Notes: generated by a model not told the origin, from the sequence alone. Counted from the stretch's first letter, positions 26,840-35,705 are shown. The stretch is 64,000 nucleotides of DNA from Clostridium sp. SY8519 (GCF_000270305.1 NC_015737.1:1984501-2048500), one strand, 5' to 3'. Numbers and translations are program-made.

Positions 26840-28510
26840 ATGGCAAATGACATCAAAATGAGAAGAGTTACTAATAAGCTGCAGGAAGTTTTTCAGAATA
26901 AAGTGGATATGAGTGACTTGACAATGCCCAATGATAACCATTTTCTGACACGCACATTAGCGGGTTTAGCCTTGATGATGAAAAGTGGTTTGGATGTGGA
27001 CAGCAGCTGCTCCCATATAACAGACAATTATCATGATATGGGAATTGATTCGATCTACCTGGATGAATCTCAAAAAATGCTTTTTCTAGTGCAAAGTAAA
27101 TGGAGAAATGATGGCAAAGGTGGCGTTTCTCAGTCTGAAATGCATACGTTTGCTGACGGTGTAAGCAGAATAATAGATATGGACCTTGATGGGGCAAATC
27201 AAAAAATAATTGCGGAGAGGGATAACATAGAAGAAGCATTAACATCCTTCGGGTATCAGATTCAAGCAGTTTATATTCATACAGGTGATCAAAAAGTGAA
27301 TGATTATGCTTTTAGGCCAATGAAAATATTACTTGATCATACAAACGATGAGGATAATGAAATATTAAAATTCGATGAGATTACTTTAAATGACATATAT
27401 TCTTATTTTGCCAAAGGGCAAGGGCCTGAAGAAATTTCATTAGACGATGTAATGATATCAAATTGGGGGAAAATTTCTGAACCATACTCAGCTTATTATG
27501 GAACTATTTCAGCAGCAACTATAGGCGAATGGTATCAGGAATATGGAAATCTGTTGTTTGCAAAGAATATCAGATATTACAAAGGAAATACATCAGTTAA
27601 TGACGGTATGGAGCAAGTTCTTCTTCATGAACCGGAAAATTTTATTTTTTATAACAATGGAATTAAAATACTTTGTAAGTCTGTAAAAAGGAAGCTAAAA
27701 AACGCAACAACAAATGAAACAGGCTTGTTTATGCTTGAAGGAGTCTCTCTTGTAAACGGAGCGCAAACAACTGGAACAATAGGACATGTATATTTAAACC
27801 ATAAGGAACAAACCGTCAAAGCAAGAGTAATGATTCAGATTATCGATCTAAGTCAGGCAACTGATGAAGCAGCGGCGAGGATCACTAAGTTGTCAAATAC
27901 TCAGAATAGAATTGAAAACCGGGATTTTGCTTCCATGGATCCGGTACAGGAAAAAATAAGACAGGATTTGAGCTTTGCACATTTTTCATATTTATATAAG
28001 AGTGGAGACGATATGACAGACCCGTCTTGCCAACTCACTTTTGATGAGGCTATTATTGCTATGGCGTGCCTGAACAGTGATATATCTTATTCTGCAACGG
28101 CAAAAAGAAATATTGGCGCTTTATCTGAAGATATTACTAAGCCACCTTATAAAGTCCTGATAAATGCAGGAATTAACACAAATGAATTATTGAACAGTGT
28201 TATGATTGTGAGATATGTAGACAAAGAATTGAGAAAGAGAAAGCAAGAGCTTTCTGGCAAAGAAAGGCTTGTTACAATACATGGAAATAGGTTTATTGCA
28301 TATTGCGTATTACAGCAGCTGAAAAAGGATGTTAATTTTTCGGACAAGCCGCTATATGGAGAGCAATTACAAAATCGAACATACAAACTTGTGGATAGCC
28401 TGATTAAACCGATTACTGATTCTATAAAGGAAATATTCCCGGATTCATATCCGGCAAATATATTCAAAAATATCACAAAATGTAAGGATATTTACGAAAA
28501 AGTAAAATAA
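26840..28510 (+). CDS. AIPR-family abortive infection protein
   Basis: The 556-residue protein shows the AIPR (PF10592) signature: LLFAKNIRYYKGNTSVN, then FIFYNNGIKILCK and SLVNGAQTTGTIGH. AIPR proteins give abortive phage resistance in lactococci and occur with restriction systems; the biochemical activity is not settled. The N-terminal 150 residues (MGIDSIYLDESQKMLFLVQSKW) look like a PD-(D/E)xK-type fold with an Asp and a QSK, so it may be a nuclease. The gene is AT-rich compared with the DUF262 gene before it. Confidence 0.87.
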   Translation: MANDIKMRRVTNKLQEVFQNKVDMSDLTMPNDNHFLTRTLAGLALMMKSGLDVDSSCSHITDNYHDMGIDSIYLDESQKMLFLVQSKWRNDGKGGVSQSEMHTFADGVSRIIDMDLDGANQKIIAERDNIEEALTSFGYQIQAVYIHTGDQKVNDYAFRPMKILLDHTNDEDNEILKFDEITLNDIYSYFAKGQGPEEISLDDVMISNWGKISEPYSAYYGTISAATIGEWYQEYGNLLFAKNIRYYKGNTSVNDGMEQVLLHEPENFIFYNNGIKILCKSVKRKLKNATTNETGLFMLEGVSLVNGAQTTGTIGHVYLNHKEQTVKARVMIQIIDLSQATDEAAARITKLSNTQNRIENRDFASMDPVQEKIRQDLSFAHFSYLYKSGDDMTDPSCQLTFDEAIIAMACLNSDISYSATAKRNIGALSEDITKPPYKVLINAGINTNELLNSVMIVRYVDKELRKRKQELSGKERLVTIHGNRFIAYCVLQQLKKDVNFSDKPLYGEQLQNRTYKLVDSLIKPITDSIKEIFPDSYPANIFKNITKCKDIYEKVK

Positions 28511-28540
28511 TGTGGCAGGCATTGCCTGCTACATTATTTT
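28506..28540 (+). terminator. Terminator after AIPR gene
   Basis: AATAATGT-GCAGGC pairs with GCCTGC-ACATTATT and is followed by TTT; the stem starts in the stop codon of the AIPR gene. Confidence 0.75.
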
Positions 28541-28718
28541 GGAACAAAGGGAGCATGAAATTCTTTCTGTAATTTGGGGCCTTTCATGAGATGAGATATA
28601 TCTGAATGGGAAAAACTTCCCTTCAGCACCTGTCTACTGTTTATCAGAAATCGGCTGGCATGTCAAGGACACCCGGCAATTCCGGGCATTTCTGGTTTCG
28701 GCATATCAGCTGATTTTT
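28541..28718. other. 3' end of the IS256-like element
   Basis: No gene. The segment beyond the transposase stop includes GTCAAGGACACCCGGCA, probably the element's terminal region. No matching inverted repeat survives on the other side, in keeping with the missing 5' half. Confidence 0.4.
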
Positions 28719-29535
28719 CTATTCTGGGATCCTGTCCGGGTACATGATCGCCAGTTCTCCCAGGATCTGACCCCAGTTCCGGATCGGCATCGTCCATTTT
28801 CTGGTGGCTTCGAACGTGGCCAGGTACAGAGCCTTCAGAAGTGTCTGAGCGCTTGGAAATACGGACCTCTGACGGTTCAGCCTGCGCAGCGTGGCATTAA
28901 GCGACTCGATCGCATTGGTCGTGTAAAATGCCTTCCGAACGTCCGCGGAAAACTTGAAGATCGGAGAAACGGCATCCCAGTTCTCATACCATCGTTTCAT
29001 GGCATACGGGTACTGCGGCGACCATTTTCCTTTCACTCTTTCGAGCTGCTCCAGAGTGGCTTCTTCATCTACCGCCGTATAGACTGTTTTCAGATCTTTG
29101 GCGAATTCTTTCATGTCTTTGTTTGCCACATATTTCAGCGTATTTCGTACCATATGGACGATGCAGCGCTGCTGTTCCGTCTCCGGGTAAGCAGTTGTGA
29201 TCGCCTCTTTGATCCCGGAGAGTCCGTCCGAGCATAGGATCAAAATGTCCTGGACACCACGATTTTTCAATGAATTCAATACAGTGAGCCAGTATTTGCT
29301 GCTCTCGTTCTCGCCGATGACCAGAGAAAGGACTTCCTTCTTTCCTTCGGTGTTGATTCCCAGAACCACATATGCGGCCACCTTGTGAACGATACTATCC
29401 TCCCGTACGGAGAAATGGATGGCATCGATGAATATGATCGGATATACCGCGGCAAGCGGCCGGTTCTGCCATTCTTCGATCTGTGGGAGGATCTTGTCTG
29501 TAACATCGGAAATGAAGCCCTCCGATGCCCCTATC
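28719..29535 (-). mobile_element. IS256-family transposase, 5'-truncated and fused to a recombinase tail
   Basis: From about residue 51 of the 322-residue frame the sequence is IS256/Mutator transposase: GASEGFISDVTDKILPQI, IFIDAIHFSVREDS (first Asp), LILCSDGLSG (second Asp) and AFYTTNAIESLNATLR (Glu). The roughly 140 N-terminal DNA-binding residues are missing. The frame instead continues upstream without a break into a serine-recombinase tail (from 29687 back to at least 29736). The DDE triad is intact, but without its DNA-binding part the protein is unlikely to transpose. Confidence 0.85.
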
Positions 29536-29537
29536 AA

Positions 29538-29736
29538 GACGGTGATCTTCGTCATCAGGCGCTTGACCAGTTCTTCGCCAAACTCTGTGATGGTGGTAGG
29601 CTGTTGCTTGATAAAGTCCTGCAGGTCTTGAATCAGGCGCATCTGTTCGTCCTTGACCACGCTGTCAACCTCGGACTGCTTCCGCATGTCCCGGAGTCGG
29701 AGGATCTCATCCGCGATGGCATCGTAGGAGAAAAGT
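29538..29736 (-). pseudogene. Large serine recombinase, C-terminal remnant (copy B)
   Basis: YDAIADEILRLRDMRKQSEV ... ITEFGEELVKRLMTKITV parallels copy A at 20486-20733. It breaks at KITV, where copy A goes on to its final 20 residues, and is fused in frame to an IS256 transposase. The frame stays open for about 80 bases further upstream with no recognisable domain. Confidence 0.7.
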
Positions 29737-29848
29737 TTCCGCTCTGCTGTGCAGTGCGGAAAGGGTGCACTAAAACAGCGGAAGACCTGCTCTATTATAG
29801 CGCGCAGTGTGCACTACGGAAGCGGTATATACAACCAGTTCACCATGC

Positions 29849-29920
29849 CACTTTTATTTTGCGTTATACTGCTTTATAGATTTTCACTTTTATTTTGTGT
29901 TATACTGTTTTATAGATTTT
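29849..29920. repeat. Two-copy 36-base tandem repeat
   Basis: CACTTTTATTTTG(C/T)GTTATACTG... occurs twice head to tail. The variants are G-C/T-G type transitions. Each unit contains TTATACT. Confidence 0.7.
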
Positions 29921-29942
29921 TTGACCCTTGTATTTTCCCTTA

Positions 29943-29962
29943 TCAGCGTTTATAAACGCTGA
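29943..29962. promoter_or_regulatory. Perfect 20-base palindrome
   Basis: TCAGCGTTTATAAACGCTGA reads the same on both strands. It could be a protein-binding site or recombination core; it lacks a T-run and is not a terminator. Confidence 0.5.
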
Positions 29963-30123
29963 CGGGACGATATCATACAAAGGAAACAACAAGGGAAAGC
30001 TCACCTGCGACAAACCCGGTGCTTTTAAGGGTTTACAGAAGATCTAATAACAAAATACAACAGTTATTAAATCTCTTAAAATAGATGAAATCTCAATCAG
30101 AATTTATTTGGAGATTAGGTTAT

Positions 30124-30489
30124 ATGGAATTGAAAAAGATAGCGCACAATCTGACTGTTTGTAAGGTGAAGAATGTATCAGACATAGACATGACGTCTGA
30201 ATTCTATTTTATTGGCAGAACAGATGAAGAGATTTCCTTAGTTTGTAAAACGGAAGATACTCCGGTTGAGACTGTTGAGCGGGATGATGGATGGAAAGGT
30301 TTTCGTATTCAGGGAACGCTGAATTTTTCTTTGATTGGAATTCTGTCAAAGCTGTCAGGCATTCTTGCGGATCATAAAATAGGCATCTTCGCAGTTTCCA
30401 CGTATAATACAGACTATATCTTTGTAAAGGAAGAAAACCTTGACAGGGCATTAAATGTCTTGGCATCGGAAGGATATTCGATCGTATAA
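30124..30489 (+). CDS. ACT-domain protein
   Basis: The 121-residue protein ends in an ACT_7-type regulatory domain (FSLIGILSKLSGILADHKIGIFAVSTYNTDYIFV). Such small proteins (often annotated as lysine-sensitive aspartokinase-like ACT proteins) bind amino acids; the ligand is unknown. ATG 30124 follows GGAGATT; the ATG 30085 has no ribosome site. It lies 19 bases ahead of a flavodoxin-type gene and is probably cotranscribed. Confidence 0.85.
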   Translation: MELKKIAHNLTVCKVKNVSDIDMTSEFYFIGRTDEEISLVCKTEDTPVETVERDDGWKGFRIQGTLNFSLIGILSKLSGILADHKIGIFAVSTYNTDYIFVKEENLDRALNVLASEGYSIV

Positions 30490-30508
30490 TTGGAGGAAGG
30501 GACTTACT

Positions 30509-31153
30509 ATGAAGGTTATGGTATTAAACGCAAGCCCGAGAAAAGCCGGGAATACTGCTAAATTGCTTAAAGCAGCAGCAGATGGCGCAAGAGATGCAGG
30601 AGCAGAAGTTGAGTATATTGACTTATACGATCTGACTTTTACCGGATGCAGAGGCTGCATGCTCTGCAAGCGAAAAGGTGTAGAAAGATGTCATTGCTAT
30701 TGGAAAGACGACTTATCACCAATCATTGATAAAATATTTCGTGCGGATACGTTGCTGATCGGAACGGCGATTTATCTGGGAAGGCCGACGAGCCGTTATT
30801 TCGAATTGTTAGAGCGCCTGCATTTCTGTTCGCTGTCCTATGACGATTACAGCAATTACTTTAAGGGTAAAGTAAACGTCGGGTTGTTCGTCAGCATGAA
30901 CGCTACCAAAGAGTTCTACGAGCGTCTATATAAAGCAAAATTTGAAGAGTATGCCAAAGAACTGGAAATGCTGGGTGGTAAGGTAATCCTGTATCCCTGC
31001 TATGATACTTTGCAAGTATCGGATTATTCGAAGTTCAATATGGCAAGCTTTGATGAAAGTAAAAAGAAATTAGTACACGAAAAGGATTTTCCTAAGGATT
31101 TGGAAAATGCCTATCGGATAGGGCAGGAACTATGTAAATTCCAGTATGTATGA
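30509..31153 (+). CDS. Flavodoxin-like NAD(P)H-FMN reductase family protein
   Basis: The 214-residue protein starts with the FMN-binding loop MKVMVLNASPRKAGNTAKLL and has FTGCRGCMLCKRKGVERC, a Cys-rich segment as found in iron-sulfur flavoproteins and related multimeric reductases. ATTIYLGRPTS-like flavin contacts (GTAIYLGRPTS near residue 86) follow. It probably reduces quinones or nitro compounds. Ribosome site GGAGGAAGG fixes the start. A strong terminator lies 46 bases past the stop. Confidence 0.88.
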   Translation: MKVMVLNASPRKAGNTAKLLKAAADGARDAGAEVEYIDLYDLTFTGCRGCMLCKRKGVERCHCYWKDDLSPIIDKIFRADTLLIGTAIYLGRPTSRYFELLERLHFCSLSYDDYSNYFKGKVNVGLFVSMNATKEFYERLYKAKFEEYAKELEMLGGKVILYPCYDTLQVSDYSKFNMASFDESKKKLVHEKDFPKDLENAYRIGQELCKFQYV

Positions 31154-31199
31154 ATATGATTTGTAATCAGAGGTAGAAACAAAGGTTTCGATAAAAATG

Positions 31200-31236
31200 G
31201 AGCAGGCACTGCAGATGGAGCGCCTGCTCTTTTATT
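31200..31236 (+). terminator. Rho-independent terminator
   Basis: GAGCAGGC pairs with GCCTGCTC across 14 bases, followed by TTTTATT. It separates the flavodoxin gene from the nitroreductase operon. Confidence 0.8.
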
Positions 31237-31278
31237 CGTTGCTGGTCTTTAGCAAATAGATAAGGTCGAATTTTTCTA

Positions 31279-31323
31279 TTGACAAAAGCAGGAACGCCTG
31301 ATAATGTATCTGTAGCAGATACA
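31279..31323 (+). promoter_or_regulatory. Promoter and palindromic operator of nitroreductase operon
   Basis: TTGACA (31279) and TAATGT (31302) are spaced by 17 bases. The perfect dyad TGTATCTG-TAG-CAGATACA (31305-31323) covers the -10 end and likely start of transcription, placing a repressor where it would block RNA polymerase. The Rrf2 gene in the same operon is the probable binder. Confidence 0.75.
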
Positions 31324-31353
31324 AATACATTAAGAGCGAAAGGAAAAAGATAT

Positions 31354-32166
31354 ATGAATACAGAAGTGATCAGAGAGAGAAAAAGTGTGCGAACCTATAA
31401 AAAACAGGAGATTCCGGAGCAGACTCTGGACAAAGTGAAGAACTATCTTCAGAAAGACACCGGTCTGTTTGAGGTTCCAATCGAGTTTACGATTCTGAAT
31501 GCAAAAAATGATAATGTCAGCAGTCCGGTGATCATTGGTGCAGATACATATATAGCGGGAAAATACAGACGACAGAAGAATGCAGAAATTTCATTTGGGT
31601 ATGCATTCGAGAAGTTTGTTCTCTATGCAACGTCTCTGGGGCTGGGTACGGTATGGCTGGCTGCGACGATTGATCGCAAAGCATTTGAAAAAGCTGTGCA
31701 TTTGAAGGAAGATGAAGTGATGCCTGCAGTAACACCTCTTGGCTTTGCCGCTGAGAAACGTTCCATTCGTGAGGGTATGATGCGGAAAGGCCTGAAATCG
31801 GACAGCCGCCGTCCGTTTGAACAATTGTTTTTTCAGGATGATTTTCAGAAGCCATTAAATCAGGCGGCCAGCGGGATATGGAATCTGCCATTGGAGATGG
31901 TAAGGCTTGCGCCTTCTGCTACAAATAAGCAGCCCTGGAGAGCCGTTGCTGAGAAGGACAGGGTGCATTTTTATGAAAAGAAGACGAAAGGATATGCAAA
32001 GGAATCTACGGGGGATATTCAGAAAGTAGATTTGGGGATTGCTCTCTGTCATTTTGAAATCGCTGCTGAAGAAAGTGGATTAAAAGGCAGATTCATCCAG
32101 ACTGATCCTGGTATTCCGGTAGCGGAGAATACCGAATACATAGCAACGTTTGAGTTGGAGGGGTAA
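31354..32166 (+). CDS. Nitroreductase-family protein (TM1586-like)
   Basis: The 270-residue protein has a nitroreductase N-terminus (VIRERKSVRTYKKQEIP) with internal duplication typical of the TM1586-type subfamily (PF14512): ASLGLGTVWLAAT in the first half and RLAPSATNKQPWRA in the second. These FMN enzymes reduce nitro or quinone compounds with NAD(P)H. ATG 31354 follows AAAGGA; the upstream in-frame codon at 31279 is part of the promoter. First gene of an operon with an Rrf2 regulator and a quinone-type oxidoreductase. Confidence 0.88.
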   Translation: MNTEVIRERKSVRTYKKQEIPEQTLDKVKNYLQKDTGLFEVPIEFTILNAKNDNVSSPVIIGADTYIAGKYRRQKNAEISFGYAFEKFVLYATSLGLGTVWLAATIDRKAFEKAVHLKEDEVMPAVTPLGFAAEKRSIREGMMRKGLKSDSRRPFEQLFFQDDFQKPLNQAASGIWNLPLEMVRLAPSATNKQPWRAVAEKDRVHFYEKKTKGYAKESTGDIQKVDLGIALCHFEIAAEESGLKGRFIQTDPGIPVAENTEYIATFELEG

Positions 32167-32168
32167 CT

Positions 32169-32615
32169 ATGGATACGAAATTTTCATCTGCCATCCATGC
32201 GCTGATCCTGATTTCGGAATCGGAGACGCCGATGAATTCTGAACAGATCGCAGCAAGTGTCGGAACAAACGCAAGTTATATCCGAAAGCTGACGACAAGA
32301 CTTAGAAAAGCAGAAATTATTGAGGGACGCCGTGGCATCAGCGGATTTCGGTTGGTCAGAAAACCGGAGGATATCTCACTTCTTGATATCTACAGGTCTG
32401 TTACGGAAACGAATTCCCTGCATCTGTTTGATATCCATCAGAATCCGAATGACGCCTGTATTGTCGGGCATAACATTCGTCCCGTTTTGAACGGAATGTT
32501 TCGGAATATGGAGGAGTGCGTGGAAAAAGAGCTTGCGGGCATCACACTGGCGGATTGTATCAGCAACATGCGTGTGTATGTCGATGAGCAGAACGAGAAG
32601 GAGGCGACGGAATGA
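32169..32615 (+). CDS. Rrf2-family regulator
   Basis: A 148-residue Rrf2 protein (KFSSAIHALILISESE, ASVGTNASYIRKLTTRL, GRRGISGFRL wing) starting two bases after the nitroreductase stop and overlapping the next start by 4 bases (ATGA). Its single Cys lies in NDACIVGHNI where Fe-S-type members keep a Cys triad, so it is more like the YwnA/HypR thiol-sensing class that controls nitroreductases. Probable repressor acting at the 31305 palindrome. Confidence 0.92.
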   Translation: MDTKFSSAIHALILISESETPMNSEQIAASVGTNASYIRKLTTRLRKAEIIEGRRGISGFRLVRKPEDISLLDIYRSVTETNSLHLFDIHQNPNDACIVGHNIRPVLNGMFRNMEECVEKELAGITLADCISNMRVYVDEQNEKEATE

Positions 32616-33625
32616 AGGCAGCAGTACTTACACACTACGACAAAAATGGTACAGAACTTGAAATCCGAGAGGTGTCTGTCCCTGTTCCGGGAAATGACGA
32701 GGTTCTCGTAAAAATCGAAGCAGCGGCTGTCAATCCGCTTGACAATATGATCGTTCGGGGCGAAGTGAAGCTGATCGTCCCATACAGAATGCCGCTTATT
32801 ATGGGAAATGAGTTCGCTGGTATTGTTGAAAAAACAGGAAAGAACGCCGCACAGTTTCAACCTGGAGATAGGGTTTACGGGAGGATGCCTCTGAAGAAAA
32901 TCGGTGCTTTTGCAGAATATGCAGCGGTAAAAGAGTCTGCCCTTGCTGTGATTCCGGACTATTTATCATTTGAAGAAGCAGCGACAGTTCCGCTTACTGC
33001 ACTGACCGCGATGCAAGCTTTTGAAATCATGAAGGCAAAGGCAGGTGAATCTGTATTTATCTCGGGAGGAACCGGAAGTCTTGGTGCAATGGCAATTCCT
33101 GTCGCCAAAAGTCTTGGGCTGCATGTATACACGAACGGAAGTGAGGAAAATGAAGAGCGTGTAAAAAGGCTTGGCACAGAGAGATTTATTGACTATAAGA
33201 AAGAAAACTATGCGGATGTATTAGCAGATATAGATCATGTCCTTGATACGCTTGGGGACCGTGAACTTCCAAATGAATTCAAGGTGTTGAAAAAAGGCGG
33301 CAGTCTTGTATCTCTGCGAGGCTTGCCAAATGGCCGGTTTGCAAAACGAAGTGGTATGTCTTTGTTTAAGCGAATCCTATGTCAAATGGCAGGAAGAAAA
33401 TACGACAAGATGGCAGCGAAGAAAGATCAGACGTATGATTTTCTCTTTGTACATGAAGATGGACATCAGCTGGGGAATATTGGAAAAGTTTTTGACAAGG
33501 ATCATCCGCTGGAAACATCTATTGATGAGATCTTTCGCCTGGATCAGATTAATGAAGCAATGGCAAAGGTAAAACGTGGGAAGTCTAAGGGTAAGACAAT
33601 CGTTATTATGGAGAAACAAGAATAA
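32612..33625 (+). CDS. NADPH-dependent quinone-type oxidoreductase (MDR family)
   Basis: A 337-residue medium-chain dehydrogenase/reductase without the catalytic-zinc Cys ligand: GroES-like N-half (AAAVNPLDNMIVRGE, MGNEFAGIVEKTG) and Rossmann half (VFISGGTGSLGAMAIPVAKSLG). Such enzymes reduce quinones or alkenals. The start overlaps the Rrf2 stop, so the three genes form one stress operon for detoxifying reactive electrophiles. A hairpin terminator follows within 10 bases. Confidence 0.9.
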   Translation: MKAAVLTHYDKNGTELEIREVSVPVPGNDEVLVKIEAAAVNPLDNMIVRGEVKLIVPYRMPLIMGNEFAGIVEKTGKNAAQFQPGDRVYGRMPLKKIGAFAEYAAVKESALAVIPDYLSFEEAATVPLTALTAMQAFEIMKAKAGESVFISGGTGSLGAMAIPVAKSLGLHVYTNGSEENEERVKRLGTERFIDYKKENYADVLADIDHVLDTLGDRELPNEFKVLKKGGSLVSLRGLPNGRFAKRSGMSLFKRILCQMAGRKYDKMAAKKDQTYDFLFVHEDGHQLGNIGKVFDKDHPLETSIDEIFRLDQINEAMAKVKRGKSKGKTIVIMEKQE

Positions 33626-33634
33626 TAAAAAAAG

Positions 33635-33672
33635 GCAGGCACTCCAGGCGGAGCACCTGCTTTTTTATTCAT
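33635..33672 (+). terminator. Rho-independent terminator
   Basis: GCAGGCACTCC pairs with GGAGCACCTGC (two wobble pairs) and is followed by seven bases TTTTTTA. Confidence 0.8.
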
Positions 33673-33825
33673 TTCCAAACGGGTGACAGGCTTCTCGTCG
33701 ATCTGATAGAGAACGACATCCTTTCTGCAATTTTAATAACAGGGAATAAAATTGGGAAAAGGATACAGATTCCGGCTTGCTGCTAAAAATCAAGCGGGCA
33801 TTTCAGGCGTCATCAGAGGGGCATT

Positions 33826-34161
33826 TTAAAATACAAACTGAACAAGCAGCATATAGAGAATGGTTCCGCCGGCAATGGATAACAGCATCTGCTTTTTCCA
33901 CAGATGAAGACCTGCAGTTGCAGCTATGGCAATCAACTCAGGGATGCCGTGTGAGCCTGAGAACAGGGATACATTTTTCAGACAGTAGATCACAAGCATC
34001 CCGAAAACGGCGCAGGGCAGAGCTTTGCCAAGGTAAACAATAAATTTCGGAGTTGGTTTCTTTGAGGAAAAAATAAGAAACGGCAGGAATCTTGTCAGCA
34101 TTGTTCCCGCTGCGCAGATGGCGATGGTGATAATCTGTTCGGACAGCGTCATTGGACTCAT
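33826..34161 (-). CDS. azlD: AzlD-type branched-chain amino acid exporter subunit
   Basis: A 111-residue membrane protein with four hydrophobic segments and the AzlD pattern ([45 protein letters not shown]). AzlC and AzlD form an exporter for leucine and related amino acids. The start overlaps the azlC stop by 4 bases. Confidence 0.9.
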   Translation of the reverse strand: MSPMTLSEQIITIAICAAGTMLTRFLPFLIFSSKKPTPKFIVYLGKALPCAVFGMLVIYCLKNVSLFSGSHGIPELIAIAATAGLHLWKKQMLLSIAGGTILYMLLVQFVF

Positions 34162-34868
34162 AGTTGATTTGTCTCCTTCTGTTGGTAAAATGGTTCAATC
34201 GGTTTTCGGAACAGGATCAGAAGTGCCAGAATGACCAGCATGGCTGGAACCATAAAAGAATCGGCTCCGAAAATGATGAGGCATACAAGGGTGGCTCCGA
34301 TGCCGATGAGACCGGTATATTTCTGCTCTTCCTTCATCCACTGGTTCATAAAGATGGTGACAAACATGGCGGTCATGACAAAGTCAAGGCCTTTTGTATT
34401 GAACTTCAGCAGGGAGCCGATCCATCCGCCGACAGTAGCTCCGGATACCCAGTAAATTTGGTTCAGGAGAGTGACGAAGAACAGGAACCATCCTCGATCA
34501 ACGTCTTCCGGGATCTCTGCTGTATAGTTAATGGAAAACGTCTCGTCGCACATCCCGAAGATCAGGTAAAACTTCTTCCATCCGGTGTCCTTGAAACGAT
34601 CCAGCATGGTGATTCCGTAAAACAGGTGTCTGGCCTGCACAAGAAGCGTGATGATCAGGGCTGCCATCGGCGCGAACGGAGACAGGAGCATGGTTACCAC
34701 AATGAACTCGAGAGAACCGCCATAGATGAGTAAGCTCATCAGCATGGGATAGACAAATGAGAATCCGTTTACATTCATCAGAATCCCGTAGGCAAACGCA
34801 AGAAACCAGAAACCGGCAAAGATCGGTATGGTATATGGAAAAGCGGCCTTGAACGCTCTGGTCTTCAT
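34158..34868 (-). CDS. azlC: AzlC-type branched-chain amino acid exporter
   Basis: The 236-residue protein ([50 protein letters not shown]) is AzlC with about seven membrane segments. The start CAT at 34866-34868 is fixed by AAGGAG seven bases upstream; the longer frame lacks a site. Divergent from an HTH-cupin regulator over 113 bases, the usual arrangement for a controlled exporter. Confidence 0.92.
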   Translation of the reverse strand: MKTRAFKAAFPYTIPIFAGFWFLAFAYGILMNVNGFSFVYPMLMSLLIYGGSLEFIVVTMLLSPFAPMAALIITLLVQARHLFYGITMLDRFKDTGWKKFYLIFGMCDETFSINYTAEIPEDVDRGWFLFFVTLLNQIYWVSGATVGGWIGSLLKFNTKGLDFVMTAMFVTIFMNQWMKEEQKYTGLIGIGATLVCLIIFGADSFMVPAMLVILALLILFRKPIEPFYQQKETNQL

Positions 34869-34981
34869 GAAAAATCTCCTTGAAATTCTATCTAACAAAA
34901 TGTAAAATAAATATAACGGACACATCATAGCACTGTCCGGCATAATTTACAAGATGGAAAACATTTTTTCGGAGATGGGAC
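34869..34981. promoter_or_regulatory. Divergent promoter region azlCD / HTH-cupin regulator
   Basis: An AT-rich 113-base gap with GACAGTG...CACTGTC-like dyad around 34925-34940 (GCACTGTCCGG) and -10-like boxes toward both genes. A plausible shared operator; no exact site can be assigned. Confidence 0.4.
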
Positions 34982-35524
34982 ATGGAAGCAGGACAGATCA
35001 TCGCATATAATCTGAAAAGACTGAGAGAAGAACGAAAGCTTAGCCTGGGGCAGCTCGCTGAGCTGGCGGGAGTCAGCAAGGTGATTCTGTCTAAGATTGA
35101 AAAGGGGGATTCCAATCCCACGATCAATACGATCTGGAAGATAACGGGAGCATTTCATCTCCCTTATACCAGTCTTCTTGAAATGCCTGTAAGTACAGCG
35201 CTTCATATCCGGAAAAAGGACATCTCTGAACTGACAGAAGATAAATATCATATCTTTCCCTATTATACCAAGACCGCTGACAGGAATTTTGAGCTTTATC
35301 AGATTGAGGCGGAACCGGGGTGTGAGCATACTTCGATCGGGCATTCTTCCAACAGCTTCGAGTACATCATGCTGCTGGAAGGGGAAATGGTTCTGGAAAC
35401 CGGCGGTGAGTGCCATGAGCTTGCGAAAGATGATGCACTGATGTTTGATGCTTCTGCTGCGCATACTTACAGAAACCCAGGAACGAAAACCGCGAAGGCG
35501 GCATTGCTGATACATTATATGTAA
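34982..35524 (+). CDS. XRE-family regulator with cupin domain
   Basis: A 180-residue protein: HTH domain (IIAYNLKRLREERKLSLGQLAE, VSKVILSKIEKGDSNPTINT) and C-terminal cupin barrel (SFEYIMLLEGEMVLETGG, DDALMFDASAAHTYRNPG) that binds a small effector. Regulators of this shape are often divergent from AzlCD and control it, sensing amino acids or related compounds. The ATG follows CGGAGA. Confidence 0.92.
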   Translation: MEAGQIIAYNLKRLREERKLSLGQLAELAGVSKVILSKIEKGDSNPTINTIWKITGAFHLPYTSLLEMPVSTALHIRKKDISELTEDKYHIFPYYTKTADRNFELYQIEAEPGCEHTSIGHSSNSFEYIMLLEGEMVLETGGECHELAKDDALMFDASAAHTYRNPGTKTAKAALLIHYM

Positions 35525-35705
35525 GGCGCGGAATACCTTTGAATAATAAATCACAGGTCATTTATAACGATAAACATAAATGATTGAAAAACGTGTGGGT
35601 TTCTGCTATAGTATAGTTGTTATTGTGTACAAATTTAGTAAGGTAAACGCATGCCTAAACGATGGAATCATGCAGATACTTTTAAACAGTACAAAGGGAG
35701 GTTCT
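35525..35705. promoter_or_regulatory. Upstream region of surface-protein gene
   Basis: No gene. Near 35608-35630 TTGTTATTGTGTACAAATTTAGTAAGG gives promoter-like boxes (TATAGTATAG just upstream). An AAAGGGAGG ribosome site ends it at 35694-35702. Confidence 0.45.

Larger units (their letters stand above)
29738..30123. other. AT-rich intergenic region with repeats
   Basis: No gene recognised. It contains a 36-base tandem duplication (29849-29884 and 29885-29920, differing at two or three bases), each copy holding a GTTATACT -10-like box, then a perfect 20-base palindrome (29943-29962). This may be an old attachment or replication-control region of a mobile element. Confidence 0.45.

Noticed and set aside
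29849..29920. Possible CRISPR or attachment repeat pair of 36 bases
   Set aside because: Two head-to-tail copies without spacer do not make a CRISPR; there are no cas genes near.
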